This document shows positions 35,047 through 44,482 of a stretch of DNA of 64,000 bases, piece after piece. The DNA comes from APNM01 sp040361335 (GTDB taxonomy: Bacteria > Pseudomonadota > Gammaproteobacteria > Nevskiales > Salinisphaeraceae): assembly GCF_040361335.1 (NCBI RefSeq), contig NZ_APNM01000017.1:1-64000 (forward strand), in the 5' to 3' direction. Each line of letters starts with the position of its first letter. Position 1 is the stretch's first letter. Position numbers and translations under genes: made by a program. The notes below the pieces were generated by a model. It ran no database searches. It worked only from the letters and a program-made list of their open reading frames with translations, and was not told the DNA's origin.

Positions 35047-36093
35047 TTATTTCGGGATCCGGATGATGCGCGCGCTATGCCCCACCGCGACGGGCTGTCC
35101 CGTCCCGCTTGCGGCGGCCACGTCGCTGTACCAGTTGAGGGCGAGGTCGAGGCCCTCCAGCACCTCCCAGGTGGCCCCCTCGTCATGGCTGCGCAGCGCC
35201 ACCCGCATGCCCACCACGACCACGGCACCGTCGGACGCGCTGACGACCGCATGCAGGTTGCCGCTCGCCGGCGTCGTCAGCCGTCGCCAGCTGCGCCCGC
35301 CATCGGTCGTCTTGAGCAGGAGTCCGGCCTGGCCCACGGCGAAGCCGACGCCATCCGGGCGCACGCGCAGGCCATTCACCGCGGGCTTGATCTCGCCCGG
35401 CGGGACCTGGCTGCGATAGGCTAGGGACCAGTTCGCGCCCCGGTCCTCCGATCGCAGGACGTAGGCGATTTCGCCCCCGAGCAGTACGGTGCCGTTCGCC
35501 ATGACCTGGACCGCGTTCATGGTCGGCTCGCCGGCCGCCCCGCTGATGTCGGTCTCGCTCTCCGCCGTCTCGTCCAGGGCCGACCAGTCGGGGGCGGCGG
35601 CCCGCCAAGTCTCGCCGCCGTCGGCGGATCGCAGCACGGTCCCGAAGGCCCCCACGGCGTAGGCGAGGCCGTTGGCGTTGGCGTCAACGTTGAGCAGGCG
35701 CTCCTCGGTATCGCTCTCGATCTCCCGCCACGACCCGTCGATGTCGCGCACCAGGATCAGCCCCCTCTGGCCTACCGCGATGACCCGGTCGCCCACCATG
35801 GTGACGCCCAGCAGCGCCAGGTCCGTGGGGGCCTTCTCCCGGGTCCAGGTGGTGCCGCCGTCACGGGTCCACATGACCATGCCCAGGTCGCCGACGGCGA
35901 TGCCGCGATCGCCGTCGAAGGCGAGCGCGAACAGCCGTTCGTGGGGCACGGTCTCTTCCAGGACCGCGTAACCGGAATCGCTGCCCCCCTTCTCCGCGGC
36001 GGGCTCGGCGCCACCCTCGATGGCCGCGGCGCCAGGCGCGAGGCCGATCGCGAGCCAGGCCGCCAGGACAGAATACAAACGACGATATTTCAT
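35047..36093 (-). CDS. YCF48/BNR-like propeller protein
   Basis: 348 aa from ATG at 36093. Signal peptide (VLAAWLAIGLAPGAAA) then propeller repeats of the type AVGDLGMVMWTRDGGTTWTR, AVGAFGTVLRSADGGETW, VLRSEDRGANW, AVGQAGLLLKTTDGGRSW. This is the YCF48/HCF136-like fold also found beside RND genes in pseudomonads. Periplasmic; probably assists assembly or gating of the exporter (inference). Confidence 0.82.
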   Translation of the reverse strand: MKYRRLYSVLAAWLAIGLAPGAAAIEGGAEPAAEKGGSDSGYAVLEETVPHERLFALAFDGDRGIAVGDLGMVMWTRDGGTTWTREKAPTDLALLGVTMVGDRVIAVGQRGLILVRDIDGSWREIESDTEERLLNVDANANGLAYAVGAFGTVLRSADGGETWRAAAPDWSALDETAESETDISGAAGEPTMNAVQVMANGTVLLGGEIAYVLRSEDRGANWSLAYRSQVPPGEIKPAVNGLRVRPDGVGFAVGQAGLLLKTTDGGRSWRRLTTPASGNLHAVVSASDGAVVVVGMRVALRSHDEGATWEVLEGLDLALNWYSDVAAASGTGQPVAVGHSARIIRIPK

Positions 36094-36173
36094 GAACGGA
36101 ACCTCTCCGGCACCGCGGCCCGGTCCGGGCATGACCCCGAACCGGCCGGGCCGGGTGCAAATCGATGACTGGA

Positions 36174-37562
36174 TCAGACGCGGCCGAGTGCCTGTTGGGC
36201 GGCCGGCGTCAGGTAGGTGTCGTACATCCAGTCCTGGTCGATCTGGAACAGGCTCTTGATGCCGGAGGCTTCCTTGGCGTGGTCAACCCGGCTCATGCGC
36301 TTGTTCTGCATGTTGTAGCTCATCACGTACGCCCAGGACCAAGCCGGATGCTCGCCGTCGTGCCCCATGACGACGCGGTCGCCGTCCTGGTAGTAGCAGA
36401 AGGCCGACTCGAAGTTCACCCACGGCTTGCCCTGCCGGTCGAAGCGGATGCAGCCGGTGTAGGTGGAATTACGCACATCGAAGTACGCCAGGCGCTTGCT
36501 GACCGGCGCCCGCGGATAGCCGACGGGCTTGGACTGGACGACCGCCACCTCCGGGATCATCGAGAACGCGACGTCGAAGTACTTCTCGTTGCCCTCCATG
36601 ACCGGCAACTGCCAGTTATCGTCCTTGATGGCGAAATTGCCCGAGGTCGCGCCCAGCATGGGCTTGCGCTCGACGATCTCGTAGTTGCCCCAGGTGAGCA
36701 TCGGGTCGCCCGCGGCCCAGGGATCGGTCAGGAACCAAGTGGCGCCCGGGATCAAGGGCTCGAAACGCTGGTTGGCCGGGTACTGGCGCACGCGCCGGAA
36801 CTGCGGGAGGTAGCCGTACAGGTCCGGGATCTTGCGCTGGTCGTACTTCCACACGCTCAGGAAGGACGTACCCTTGACGGCCTCCGACTTCTCGAAATAG
36901 GCGGTCTGCCGCCGGATCTCGTCGGTGTGACCGCGGAAGGCCTTGCCGTCGATCCGCGCCTGCATCTGCAGCTCGACCCAGGCGAAGTCATAAGCATACT
37001 GCTGCTCGCCGTTGCCCTTGAAGTCGACCTGGCGCACCGCGTACAGGTTGGCGTCGGCCCGCCCCCAGCTCAGCGCGGCGTTGGCCTGGATCTCCAGGGC
37101 GTTCTTCGGGTTCGGGAACGGGAACCCGCCCTGCCAGGGATTGCCGTCCGGTCCGACGACATTACCCACGTCGTTGAACTGGGCCTCGTAGCCCCGTTCC
37201 AGGTTGTCGAGCGTCTTCTGCAGGTTCTGGTAGGTGAACATGCGGGTGATGTCGGTCTCCGGCGGACCGATCCGGATACGCCGCCCATCCTCGCGGATCT
37301 GCTGGATCACACAGGGGTCGAGCAGGTGTTCCACGTGCTCCAGGTTGTCGGCTGTGATGTAGTCGCCTTCCGACACCTTGCCCTTGGTCTGCGCCTCGAT
37401 GGAGAACGCCTCATCCGGATAGGCCTTGCTGACATCCGTGAGCCCGGAGTCCTGGGCCCAAAGCTTTTCCAGCGGCATCAGCACGCCCGCCCCCAATCCC
37501 AGGGCGGTGTTCTTCATCATCTGACGCCGCGAATAATCAACGTCATATTTCTTGATACGCAT
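36174..37562 (-). CDS. DUF1329 family protein with Tat-like signal
   Basis: 462 aa. SRRQMMKNTALGLGAGVL is a probable Tat signal. Shared with the 31465-32844 paralogue: SKAYPDEAFSIEAQTKGKV, ITADNLEHVEHLLDP, FRRVRQYPANQRFEPLIPG, DPWAAGDPMLTWGNYEIV. Immediately downstream of the RND gene (64 nt). The presence of two paralogues in one operon suggests heteromeric or sequential handling of a ligand (inference). Confidence 0.83.
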   Translation of the reverse strand: MRIKKYDVDYSRRQMMKNTALGLGAGVLMPLEKLWAQDSGLTDVSKAYPDEAFSIEAQTKGKVSEGDYITADNLEHVEHLLDPCVIQQIREDGRRIRIGPPETDITRMFTYQNLQKTLDNLERGYEAQFNDVGNVVGPDGNPWQGGFPFPNPKNALEIQANAALSWGRADANLYAVRQVDFKGNGEQQYAYDFAWVELQMQARIDGKAFRGHTDEIRRQTAYFEKSEAVKGTSFLSVWKYDQRKIPDLYGYLPQFRRVRQYPANQRFEPLIPGATWFLTDPWAAGDPMLTWGNYEIVERKPMLGATSGNFAIKDDNWQLPVMEGNEKYFDVAFSMIPEVAVVQSKPVGYPRAPVSKRLAYFDVRNSTYTGCIRFDRQGKPWVNFESAFCYYQDGDRVVMGHDGEHPAWSWAYVMSYNMQNKRMSRVDHAKEASGIKSLFQIDQDWMYDTYLTPAAQQALGRV

Positions 37563-37626
37563 CGTTTCCTCCGTAGCACGCTTGGCCGTTCGTATCGTCT
37601 CTAGCTAATCGGCGGTCACCAGCCGC

Positions 37627-40101
37627 TCAATGCGCCGGCGCCGTCGCTTCCCCGCCCTGTCCGGGCTGTTGCTCGCGGTGCTCCTGTCGGAACGCCGAGA
37701 GATCCACGTTCTCGCCCACCATCAGGTCGTCGCGCGTGACGAACCTCGGCTTGATGAACCACACCAGAAGCGGCAGCACGATCAGTGCGAGCACCATGTT
37801 GATCAGCATGATGGCGGCGAGCAGCAGCCCCATGTCGGCCGTGAACTTGAGATCCGACAGGAAATACCAGGGCAGGATGCCCACCAGCATGATCGCCGCG
37901 GTGAACATGATGGCCTTGCCGGTGGTGACCATCGCCGTCTCCAGGGCCTTGCCCCAGTCGTGCTCCTGGGCGGTGTATTCCTCGACGATCCGGGAGAGCA
38001 GATAGAAGCCGTAGTCGATGCCCACGCCCACGCCGAGCACCGCGACCATCACCGAGTTGATGTCCAGGCCGATGCCCAGCAGGTGCATGGTCGCGGTCAG
38101 GTAGAAGTTGGCCAGGGCCACCGGCACCAGCACGATCAGCGCCGCCACCGGCGAGCGGTAGGCATAGGTCGCGATCACGAAGATCGCCCCCGCGAGCAGC
38201 ACCAGGATGAACCAGTGGTAACGCTCGACCACCGAGTTCATGGCCTCCTGCAGGGCGATGGTCCCCGAGGCCAGCCGCACCGTGAACGCCTCGTGCTCCA
38301 CGCCGACCTTGTCCACGGCATTGCGGGCCGCGGCCAGGGCGCCGTCGACGGTCTCCTGCTTGTTGTCGCGATAGAACAGCGACACCGTCGCGTCCTGGAA
38401 CTTGAAGTCCGCGACCTGTGAGAAGTTGACGGGATTCTGGCCAAAGCTGATGGCCATGGCCGCCGCGGTAACCGCGCGGTCTATCGGATCCAGGGGCAGC
38501 CACTTCGGGTGCCCGCCCGAGTACAGGCGGTTGCCCTGCTCCATGAAATCCGCGAACGAACGGGTGGCGCGGGCGGGGATCGCGTGCTCGCCCTCCCCCT
38601 TTTCCGCCATGCGCTGTATTTCCCTCATGACGCGGTACGCCTCGGCGGAGCGCGCCGTGCGGGCGGCGCTGTCGTCGTCCTTGGAATCGAGGACGATCTC
38701 CAGGCTGTTCACGCCGGGGAAATGGTTGTTCACGGTACGCACGCCCGTGTTGAACTCCGAGTCCTTCCACAACAGGTTGCTGCCCTCGACCGGATTGCCG
38801 ATCCGGATCTGCAGGGCCGTGTAGATGGCGGCGACCGACACCACGACCACCACCACCCCGGTCAGGCGCGCGGCATTGCCGTGGACCAGGACACTCATGC
38901 GCTCCAGGAGGTTGCGCTGGAACCGGTGGATGCCCTTCTCGGCCCCGTCGCCCACGATCGACTCGATGTTGGGCGGCGTCGGTAGATAGGACAGCAGGAT
39001 AGAGATCAGCACGACGCCCATCGGTGCCAGGGACAGCGCCCAGAAGCCGGCGAACAGGGCGAAACGCTCCATCGCGGGGATCGGCGCCAGACCGATGAAC
39101 AGAATGCCGAGCGCGTCCGTGATGATGCCGAGGACGCTGGGCGCCATCATCACGCCCATGGTGATCTCGGCGGCCTTCACCTTGTCCGGCACCTCCTCGA
39201 GGATCTCGTAGAAGCGCTCGGTGAACTGCACACAGTGGGAGAAGGAGCGCGCCACCAGCAGCAGCGGTACCACCATCAACAGCGGCTCGATCACCGAGCT
39301 TATCCATCCGACCAGTCCGAAGCCCCAGATCGCCGCCACGGTGCTGACCACCACCGGCACGGTGACGCCGGTGACGTTGCGCATGTAGCCGATCAGCGCC
39401 AGCAGCAGCAGCAGCAGGGTGACGCCGAAGATCGCGTAGGTCTGGCCCTGGAGCTTGTACACCCAGCCGGTGAGCACCGGTTGTCCCACCAGGTGGATCT
39501 CGTGGTTCGCGTCCTCGGCCTGCGCCGCCAGTTTGCGGACCTCCTCGAACACCACGTCGTACTCCAGCAGATGCTCGTGGAAGGCGGCGTTGATCAGAGT
39601 GGCCGTATCGTCCTCGGACACCAGGTACTTGCGTGCGGCCGGGGACCGGTCCACGCGCTGGTGGAAACTCGCCAGCGTCTCGGGATCCGTGGGCACGCTG
39701 TCCCCCATCAGGGGACGCATATTGATGCCCTGGGGCGTGGCCTCGGCGTAGCGCGCCTTCTCCGTGGTGATGGAGATGATCGCGTCATGATTGACGCCGG
39801 GCACGAGGTCGATATCGCGCGTCAGATCCCAGACCTTCTGCAACGTTTCCTCGTTGTAGATCGTCTCGCCGTCGGTGCGCTTGACCATGACGGTAACGGT
39901 CAGTGGGTCCCCGAACCCGGGGTGGTCCTTGAAGGTCTGGACGAAGGGATCGTCGGCCGGCAGCAGGTCCGAGAACACCGTGCGGATCTCGACCCAGGGG
40001 AGCCCTGCGGCGAAGCCTGCCGTGATCAGGATGAACATCAGGCCCACCAGACCGCGATGGGCCATGATCCAGCGAGCCAGGCGAAACCGTTTACTGTCCA
40101 T
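37627..40101 (-). CDS. RND/MMPL family exporter
   Basis: 824 aa. One N-terminal helix (about 19-37), a periplasmic loop to about 215, five helices, a second loop, then five more helices, giving the MMPL/HpnN-type topology. The segment GVGVGIDYGFYLLSRI in the second half carries the RND helix-4-type Asp. Shorter than tripartite drug pumps, and no membrane-fusion protein gene is nearby. Together with DUF1302, DUF1329 and YCF48 genes it forms a module found in steroid-, terpene- and hydrocarbon-degrading bacteria. Probably moves a hydrophobic substrate. Confidence 0.88.
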   Translation of the reverse strand: MDSKRFRLARWIMAHRGLVGLMFILITAGFAAGLPWVEIRTVFSDLLPADDPFVQTFKDHPGFGDPLTVTVMVKRTDGETIYNEETLQKVWDLTRDIDLVPGVNHDAIISITTEKARYAEATPQGINMRPLMGDSVPTDPETLASFHQRVDRSPAARKYLVSEDDTATLINAAFHEHLLEYDVVFEEVRKLAAQAEDANHEIHLVGQPVLTGWVYKLQGQTYAIFGVTLLLLLLALIGYMRNVTGVTVPVVVSTVAAIWGFGLVGWISSVIEPLLMVVPLLLVARSFSHCVQFTERFYEILEEVPDKVKAAEITMGVMMAPSVLGIITDALGILFIGLAPIPAMERFALFAGFWALSLAPMGVVLISILLSYLPTPPNIESIVGDGAEKGIHRFQRNLLERMSVLVHGNAARLTGVVVVVVSVAAIYTALQIRIGNPVEGSNLLWKDSEFNTGVRTVNNHFPGVNSLEIVLDSKDDDSAARTARSAEAYRVMREIQRMAEKGEGEHAIPARATRSFADFMEQGNRLYSGGHPKWLPLDPIDRAVTAAAMAISFGQNPVNFSQVADFKFQDATVSLFYRDNKQETVDGALAAARNAVDKVGVEHEAFTVRLASGTIALQEAMNSVVERYHWFILVLLAGAIFVIATYAYRSPVAALIVLVPVALANFYLTATMHLLGIGLDINSVMVAVLGVGVGIDYGFYLLSRIVEEYTAQEHDWGKALETAMVTTGKAIMFTAAIMLVGILPWYFLSDLKFTADMGLLLAAIMLINMVLALIVLPLLVWFIKPRFVTRDDLMVGENVDLSAFRQEHREQQPGQGGEATAPAH

Positions 40102-40148
40102 TGATCCCTCTGCTTGCTCTGTTATTCATAGGATTGCCGCGGCAACGC

Positions 40149-40634
40149 TCAGAGCGCCCCGCGGGCGCGCGCCGCGGTGACCGCGGCGCAACGGTTGGAG
40201 ACTCCAAGGCGGCGGAAGGCCTGCTTGAGGTGCCACTTGACCGTGTCTTCCGAGACCCCCATCCGGCGTCCGATGCGGGCGTTGGAGGCACCCCCCGCGA
40301 CATGCCGGAGGACCTCCCGCTGGGAAGCGGTCAACTCGGGGCCGTCGGACGCCATGACGTACGAACCGCCCCACCGACCGCCGCCTCCCACGCCGGCATC
40401 CCGGGCGAGACACTCGGAGAGTTCCAGGAAAGAACAGCCCGCCAACTGGTCGAGACACCGCAGGGCTCCCTCCTCGTCCTGTTCGCGATAGCGCAGGACG
40501 GCCTCGATCAGGGTGAGGCGGGCGGCGTAACGGTCCATCGCGGGGCGACGCCCCCCTCGGGCGTCGGTACCCGACACCCTGTCATGCCGGATCAGCTGCC
40601 GGGCATCGGTTTCGACTGTGCCGACGGCACTCAT
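40149..40634 (-). CDS. Small LuxR-family HTH regulator heading the RND operon
   Basis: 161 aa from ATG at 40634. The C-terminal half is a LuxR HTH: LTASQREVLRHVAGGASNAR, MGVSEDTVKWHLKQAFRRLG, VSNRCAAVTAARARGAL. The N-terminal half is short, lacks a receiver or ATPase domain, and includes a helical stretch LIEAVLRYREQDEEGALRCL like a TPR remnant of MalT-type regulators. Only 47 nt separate it from the RND start. Dyad sites E and F lie 180-220 nt upstream. Could be a truncated MalT-like protein acting as modulator or local activator (inference). Confidence 0.78.
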   Translation of the reverse strand: MSAVGTVETDARQLIRHDRVSGTDARGGRRPAMDRYAARLTLIEAVLRYREQDEEGALRCLDQLAGCSFLELSECLARDAGVGGGGRWGGSYVMASDGPELTASQREVLRHVAGGASNARIGRRMGVSEDTVKWHLKQAFRRLGVSNRCAAVTAARARGAL

Positions 40635-40816
40635 GAATCCATCCCCTCCGTTCGGCGCCACGCGCCTGATTCTTTATGTCCGGATGGTCCGTCCCCGGCC
40701 CCAAAACCGGGCCGACGGAACCTGCCTTGCTGTTTTTTTCCGATGCGTGAGAGGCGATTTCCTACGCCGCTCACGGAACATTTCCTTCACTTCAACAGCC
40801 GCCGGCAGGGGGCACA

Positions 40817-40866
40817 CCTATCGAAAGGAGTGTTCTGCCGGCTGCGTGGGCCTCACGAAAGACAGG
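40817..40866 (-). promoter_or_regulatory. Tandem dyad operators E and F upstream of the LuxR-RND operon
   Basis: On the minus strand site E is CACTCCTTTCGATAGG (40832-40817, relaxed) and site F is CCTGTCTTTCGTGAGG (40866-40851, exact match). Both face the LuxR-RND operon. Centres are 34 bp apart. They share the 363-nt gap 40635-40997 with the rubredoxin terminator. This is the only place with two tandem sites. Confidence 0.55.
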
Positions 40867-40894
40867 GCACGGCTCGGGCGGAGGCGGCCCCGTA

Positions 40895-40932
40895 CAAAAA
40901 AACCGGCGGTCGCGGGGAGGGTGACCGCCGGT
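40895..40932 (-). terminator. Rho-independent terminator after rubredoxin
   Basis: Stem ACCGGCGGTC/GACCGCCGGT (40902-40911 and 40923-40932), read leftward into a run of T residues opposite the A run at 40896-40902. It insulates rubredoxin from the LuxR-RND operon. Confidence 0.85.
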
Positions 40933-40997
40933 AACGGGGGAGGAAAGACGCGCACGGACGGCGGCCGCCATGCCCGGGCCGGTCCCACCGGCGCGGG

Positions 40998-41219
40998 TCA
41001 CGAACCGCCGTGCGCACCGGATTGCGACACTGCCTGCGACCCGGCTCCCGCCTGCTCCACGAGTTCGAAGTCGGCCTTGTCGCGAACCGCGCAATCGGGA
41101 CAGAACCAATCCTCCGGTACCGCGCTCCACGGCGTGCCGGGCTCGAACCCCTCATCCTCGTCCCCCAAGGCCTCGTCATACGTGTAACCGCACGCGGGAC
41201 AGCGGTATCGGCATGTCAT
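40998..41219 (-). CDS. Rubredoxin
   Basis: 73 aa from ATG at 41219 (GGAGGATTAC upstream). Two iron-binding knuckles, CPACGYTYDEALGD and DWFCPDCAV, give the four Cys, with the GTPWSAVPEDW segment typical of AlkG-type rubredoxins. A disordered Ser/Gln/Gly tail follows. It would carry electrons from a rubredoxin reductase, not seen in this window, to AlkB encoded 3.3 kb away. Confidence 0.92.
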   Translation of the reverse strand: MTCRYRCPACGYTYDEALGDEDEGFEPGTPWSAVPEDWFCPDCAVRDKADFELVEQAGAGSQAVSQSGAHGGS

Positions 41220-41466
41220 GTAATCCTCCGTTGCTACCTGCTCGTTTCGACGGCGCGGCGGGCGGGGGTCAGGCATGCCGCCCTGCGAGGCGGATTCGCG
41301 ATGCGCGCGTCGCATGCCGCGAATCCATGCCGGGCGAGCGCCGCAGGCAACGGATCGCTCGGCGTCCCCCGATGGTCTCTCGATCACCCGCCAGTCCCGC
41401 CGGTCGGCTGCGCGACCCCGCCCCGACCTGTAGGCAATATCTGAAATCAACAGGGGGTTTCTCGCA

Positions 41467-41482
41467 CCTTCCTAAAGGAAGG
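41467..41482. promoter_or_regulatory. Dyad operator site G between rubredoxin and the second MalT-like regulator
   Basis: CCTTCCTAAAGGAAGG is the most symmetric member of the family: perfect CCTTCC/GGAAGG arms around TAAA, followed by GGTTTTC-type flank. It lies about 235-250 nt from either start codon in the 502-nt divergent gap. A second inverted repeat GTAAG/CTTAC lies at 41586-41601 nearer the regulator. Confidence 0.55.
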
Positions 41483-41721
41483 GTTTTCATGAGCGTCATG
41501 AGAGTTACCCTGGCCCGCGCCGCTGGAATCGGCGTTCCCGATCCGAGGGAACGGCGCCGGAGACGCCCATGACGGGCCAATTACTGTAAGTATTGGCTTA
41601 CGCGAGAAACGCGGAGTAGACTCGAACGAATGGGAGGGGAACACCCTGCGACCGGCCGGAGCCGATGCCGCCGATCGGTACGCAAGGCACCGGACGGCCC
41701 CGTCGAGGGTCCATAACAACG

Positions 41722-44433
41722 ATGATAGCCACTCTTTCCAAGCAACAGCCGCAGGGCGGCACAGGCGGCGACTGGGACATCCCGCGCTCGCGTCTCTGCC
41801 TGCCGCCGGCACTCTGGAGCCAGCCCCGGCCGGTGGTCACCGTCACCGCTCCGCCGGGCTACGGCAAATCGACCCTGCTGTCGCAATGGCACGAACAGGC
41901 CCGCAGAGAGCGCCACCCCATTATTGCGCTGACGGCCAACCAGGACGACCACGAGGGGGACAAGCTGGTCATCGATCTCGCGGAGGCCGTGGCCGCGCGG
42001 GACAAGAAGAGCAGCGAGTCGCTGCTGGACACCTACGGCCAGGAAGGCAAGCTCGCCCTGATCCGGGCATTGCTGGCGGATCTCGGCGCCAACGATCCCC
42101 GGGCCGCCCTGTTCGTCGACGACGTCCACGAATTCCTGGGCACACCCGCGGAGAGCGTGCTGCGGCTGCTGCTGCGCTATCAGCCCGAGCGTCTGATGCT
42201 GGTGTTCAGCGGCCGCGCCGTGCCCAAGGCGGCGGCGAGTCAACCGCGCCTGGAGGGGCGACTGTACGAATTCGGAACCGAGGACCTGGCCCTCAACGAA
42301 GAAGAGATCAAGGAACTGCTCGGCCAGCACAGCATCGCCCCGCGCGACAAGCTGATCGAACAGGTCCGGGAACGCACCCAGGGCTGGCCCGCCGTGGTGC
42401 GCCTGATCGGCCTGACCCTGCAGGACGACGAACGATCCCAGGACGACTTCGTCCAGGGACTCAGCGAGGGGCCGCAGGCGCTGACCGAGTACCTGAACGA
42501 AACCCTGCTCTCGCAGCAGCCGCCGCATCTCTACCATTTCCTGCTCCAGACATCCCTGCTGCGGCGTTTCACCGTGCCGGCGGCGGCCGCCATCACCGGC
42601 ATCGACGAGGCCGGGCACCTTCTCAACGAGTTGGTGCACCGCGCCTTCCCCCTGATACGCGGCGGCGGCGCCGAGCCCACCTATGCGATCCACCCCCTGG
42701 TGCGCGAATTCCTGCTCGCGCGGCTCAAGCGCGACCCGTCGACCCTCGCCGCCGCCTGCGAGCGTGCCTGCGACTGGCTGCTCCGGCACGACCAGATCGA
42801 GATCGCGATCGAAGTGTGCCTGGACGCCAACGACCTGGACTGCGCGGCCACCCTGATCAACGAGCACGCCAGCCAGATCGTGCAGAAATGCGGGCGCCAC
42901 ACGATCTATCTCTACTGGATCAACAAGCTGCCCAAGGCGGTGCTCGCCGAACGCCCGGAAATCCGCCTGAAACAGGCCTGGTCCCTCGATTTCGTGCGCC
43001 GGCACGAGGAAGCGGAAGCCATCCGCGGCAGCCTGGAGCAACAGTACCTGCAGGAGCCACAGGGCGGCGACCGCCACGACACGTTCCCGGCCGAACTCGA
43101 ACAGGCCATCGAGCTGCAGCGCTGCGTGGAGGCCGGACTGCGCGACCAGGCCCTGGTGAGCACCTCGCGCACCCGGCGCTGGCTGTCCCGCTGGCCGGAC
43201 GCCCATCCCTTCGACCGGGCCACGGCGCATACCGTGCTCGCCTTCTGCGTGAAGGCCCTGAGCGATTTCGTCGAGGGGCTCGAACACGCCCGCACCGCCC
43301 AGTCCCTGTCCCGGGAATGCGATGCCCCCTATCCCCTGGCCTGGGCGAGCATGCTGGCCGTGTCCAACCTGATCAAACAGGGCCACTATCGCCAGGCACT
43401 CTACGAATGCCAGGAACGGCTCCCGGAGCTGGAATCCTATCTCGGCAGCCACTCGCCGGCCGTGATGATGCTGCACGCGATGCAGGCCGGCCTGCTCTAC
43501 GAGTTCAACCGTCTTTCCGAGGCCAGCGACGCCCTGGGCCGCGGCCTCACCATCCTGGTGGAGCAAAGCTCGGCGGACCCGATCATCATCGGCTACGTCA
43601 CCCTGGCGCGCCTGCAGAACGCCCAGGACCAGCACCTGGAGGCCCTGGACACGCTCGCCGAGGGCGAGGCCCTCGGCCGCGCCCAGGGCCTGCCCCGCCT
43701 GGCGATCACGCTCGGCGCCGAACGCCTCGTGATGCTCCTGCGCCACGGCGAGATCTCGCAGGTCGAGAACCTGTGGGAGGAGTTGCAGCAGTTCTTCTCG
43801 AGCAACACGCCCTTCGGCAAGACGCTCGAGGACAAGGCCAACCGTATCCAGGCGCGCCTCGCGCTGCTGCGGCACCACTATTCCGAGGCCTGCGAACTGC
43901 TCGCGCCGGCGCTGCGCCACGCCAAGCGGACCGGTCAGAAACGCAAGCGGGTCGAGCTGCTCCTGATCCAGGCACTCGCGCTGCACGCCAGCGGCGACGA
44001 CCGCAAGGCGTTCAGCGTGTTCGGGGACATCGTCGACCTGGCGATGCCGGAAGGCTACATCCGCGTGTTCGTCGACGAGGGCGAGGCCATGCGCCGGCTA
44101 CTGGCGGCCTACCGCGGCGCTCCCGCCAACGCCAACCCCAGCCCGCCCACGGCGACATTCCTGGATCAACTGGGCCAGGCCCTGGGGATGGAACGGGACG
44201 ACGGCACGGCCAATCCCACGGAGGAGTGCCTGATCGAGCCGCTGACCTCGCGCGAACTCCAGATCCTGTCGAAACTGCAATCGGGCCTGTCCAACCGCGA
44301 ACTCTCGGACACGCTGTTCATCACCGAGGGCACGCTCAAATGGCATCTGCAGAACATCTACGGGAAGCTGGGCGTGAGCAACCGGCTGGCGGCCGTCGCG
44401 AAGGCCCAGGAACTGGCGTTGTTCACCCCCTGA
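41722..44433 (+). CDS. MalT/AlkS-type LuxR transcriptional activator (second copy)
   Basis: 903 aa. P-loop TAPPGYGKSTLL (42-53), Walker B AALFVDDVHEF, winged-helix segment YAIHPLVREFLLARL, TPR-like middle, and C-terminal LuxR HTH (LTSRELQILSKLQSGLSNRE, EGTLKWHLQNIYGKLGVSN). Length and order match the regulator at 22942, so they are paralogues. It lies between rubredoxin and alkB, the position of AlkS-like regulators in alkane loci. Start chosen at MIATLSKQ; an in-frame ATG at 41665 is possible. Confidence 0.9.
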   Translation: MIATLSKQQPQGGTGGDWDIPRSRLCLPPALWSQPRPVVTVTAPPGYGKSTLLSQWHEQARRERHPIIALTANQDDHEGDKLVIDLAEAVAARDKKSSESLLDTYGQEGKLALIRALLADLGANDPRAALFVDDVHEFLGTPAESVLRLLLRYQPERLMLVFSGRAVPKAAASQPRLEGRLYEFGTEDLALNEEEIKELLGQHSIAPRDKLIEQVRERTQGWPAVVRLIGLTLQDDERSQDDFVQGLSEGPQALTEYLNETLLSQQPPHLYHFLLQTSLLRRFTVPAAAAITGIDEAGHLLNELVHRAFPLIRGGGAEPTYAIHPLVREFLLARLKRDPSTLAAACERACDWLLRHDQIEIAIEVCLDANDLDCAATLINEHASQIVQKCGRHTIYLYWINKLPKAVLAERPEIRLKQAWSLDFVRRHEEAEAIRGSLEQQYLQEPQGGDRHDTFPAELEQAIELQRCVEAGLRDQALVSTSRTRRWLSRWPDAHPFDRATAHTVLAFCVKALSDFVEGLEHARTAQSLSRECDAPYPLAWASMLAVSNLIKQGHYRQALYECQERLPELESYLGSHSPAVMMLHAMQAGLLYEFNRLSEASDALGRGLTILVEQSSADPIIIGYVTLARLQNAQDQHLEALDTLAEGEALGRAQGLPRLAITLGAERLVMLLRHGEISQVENLWEELQQFFSSNTPFGKTLEDKANRIQARLALLRHHYSEACELLAPALRHAKRTGQKRKRVELLLIQALALHASGDDRKAFSVFGDIVDLAMPEGYIRVFVDEGEAMRRLLAAYRGAPANANPSPPTATFLDQLGQALGMERDDGTANPTEECLIEPLTSRELQILSKLQSGLSNRELSDTLFITEGTLKWHLQNIYGKLGVSNRLAAVAKAQELALFTP

Positions 44434-44482
44434 CCGGCAGCCGGCCGGGCGGGCGGCACGCGCCGTCCGCCCGGCTCGCGGC

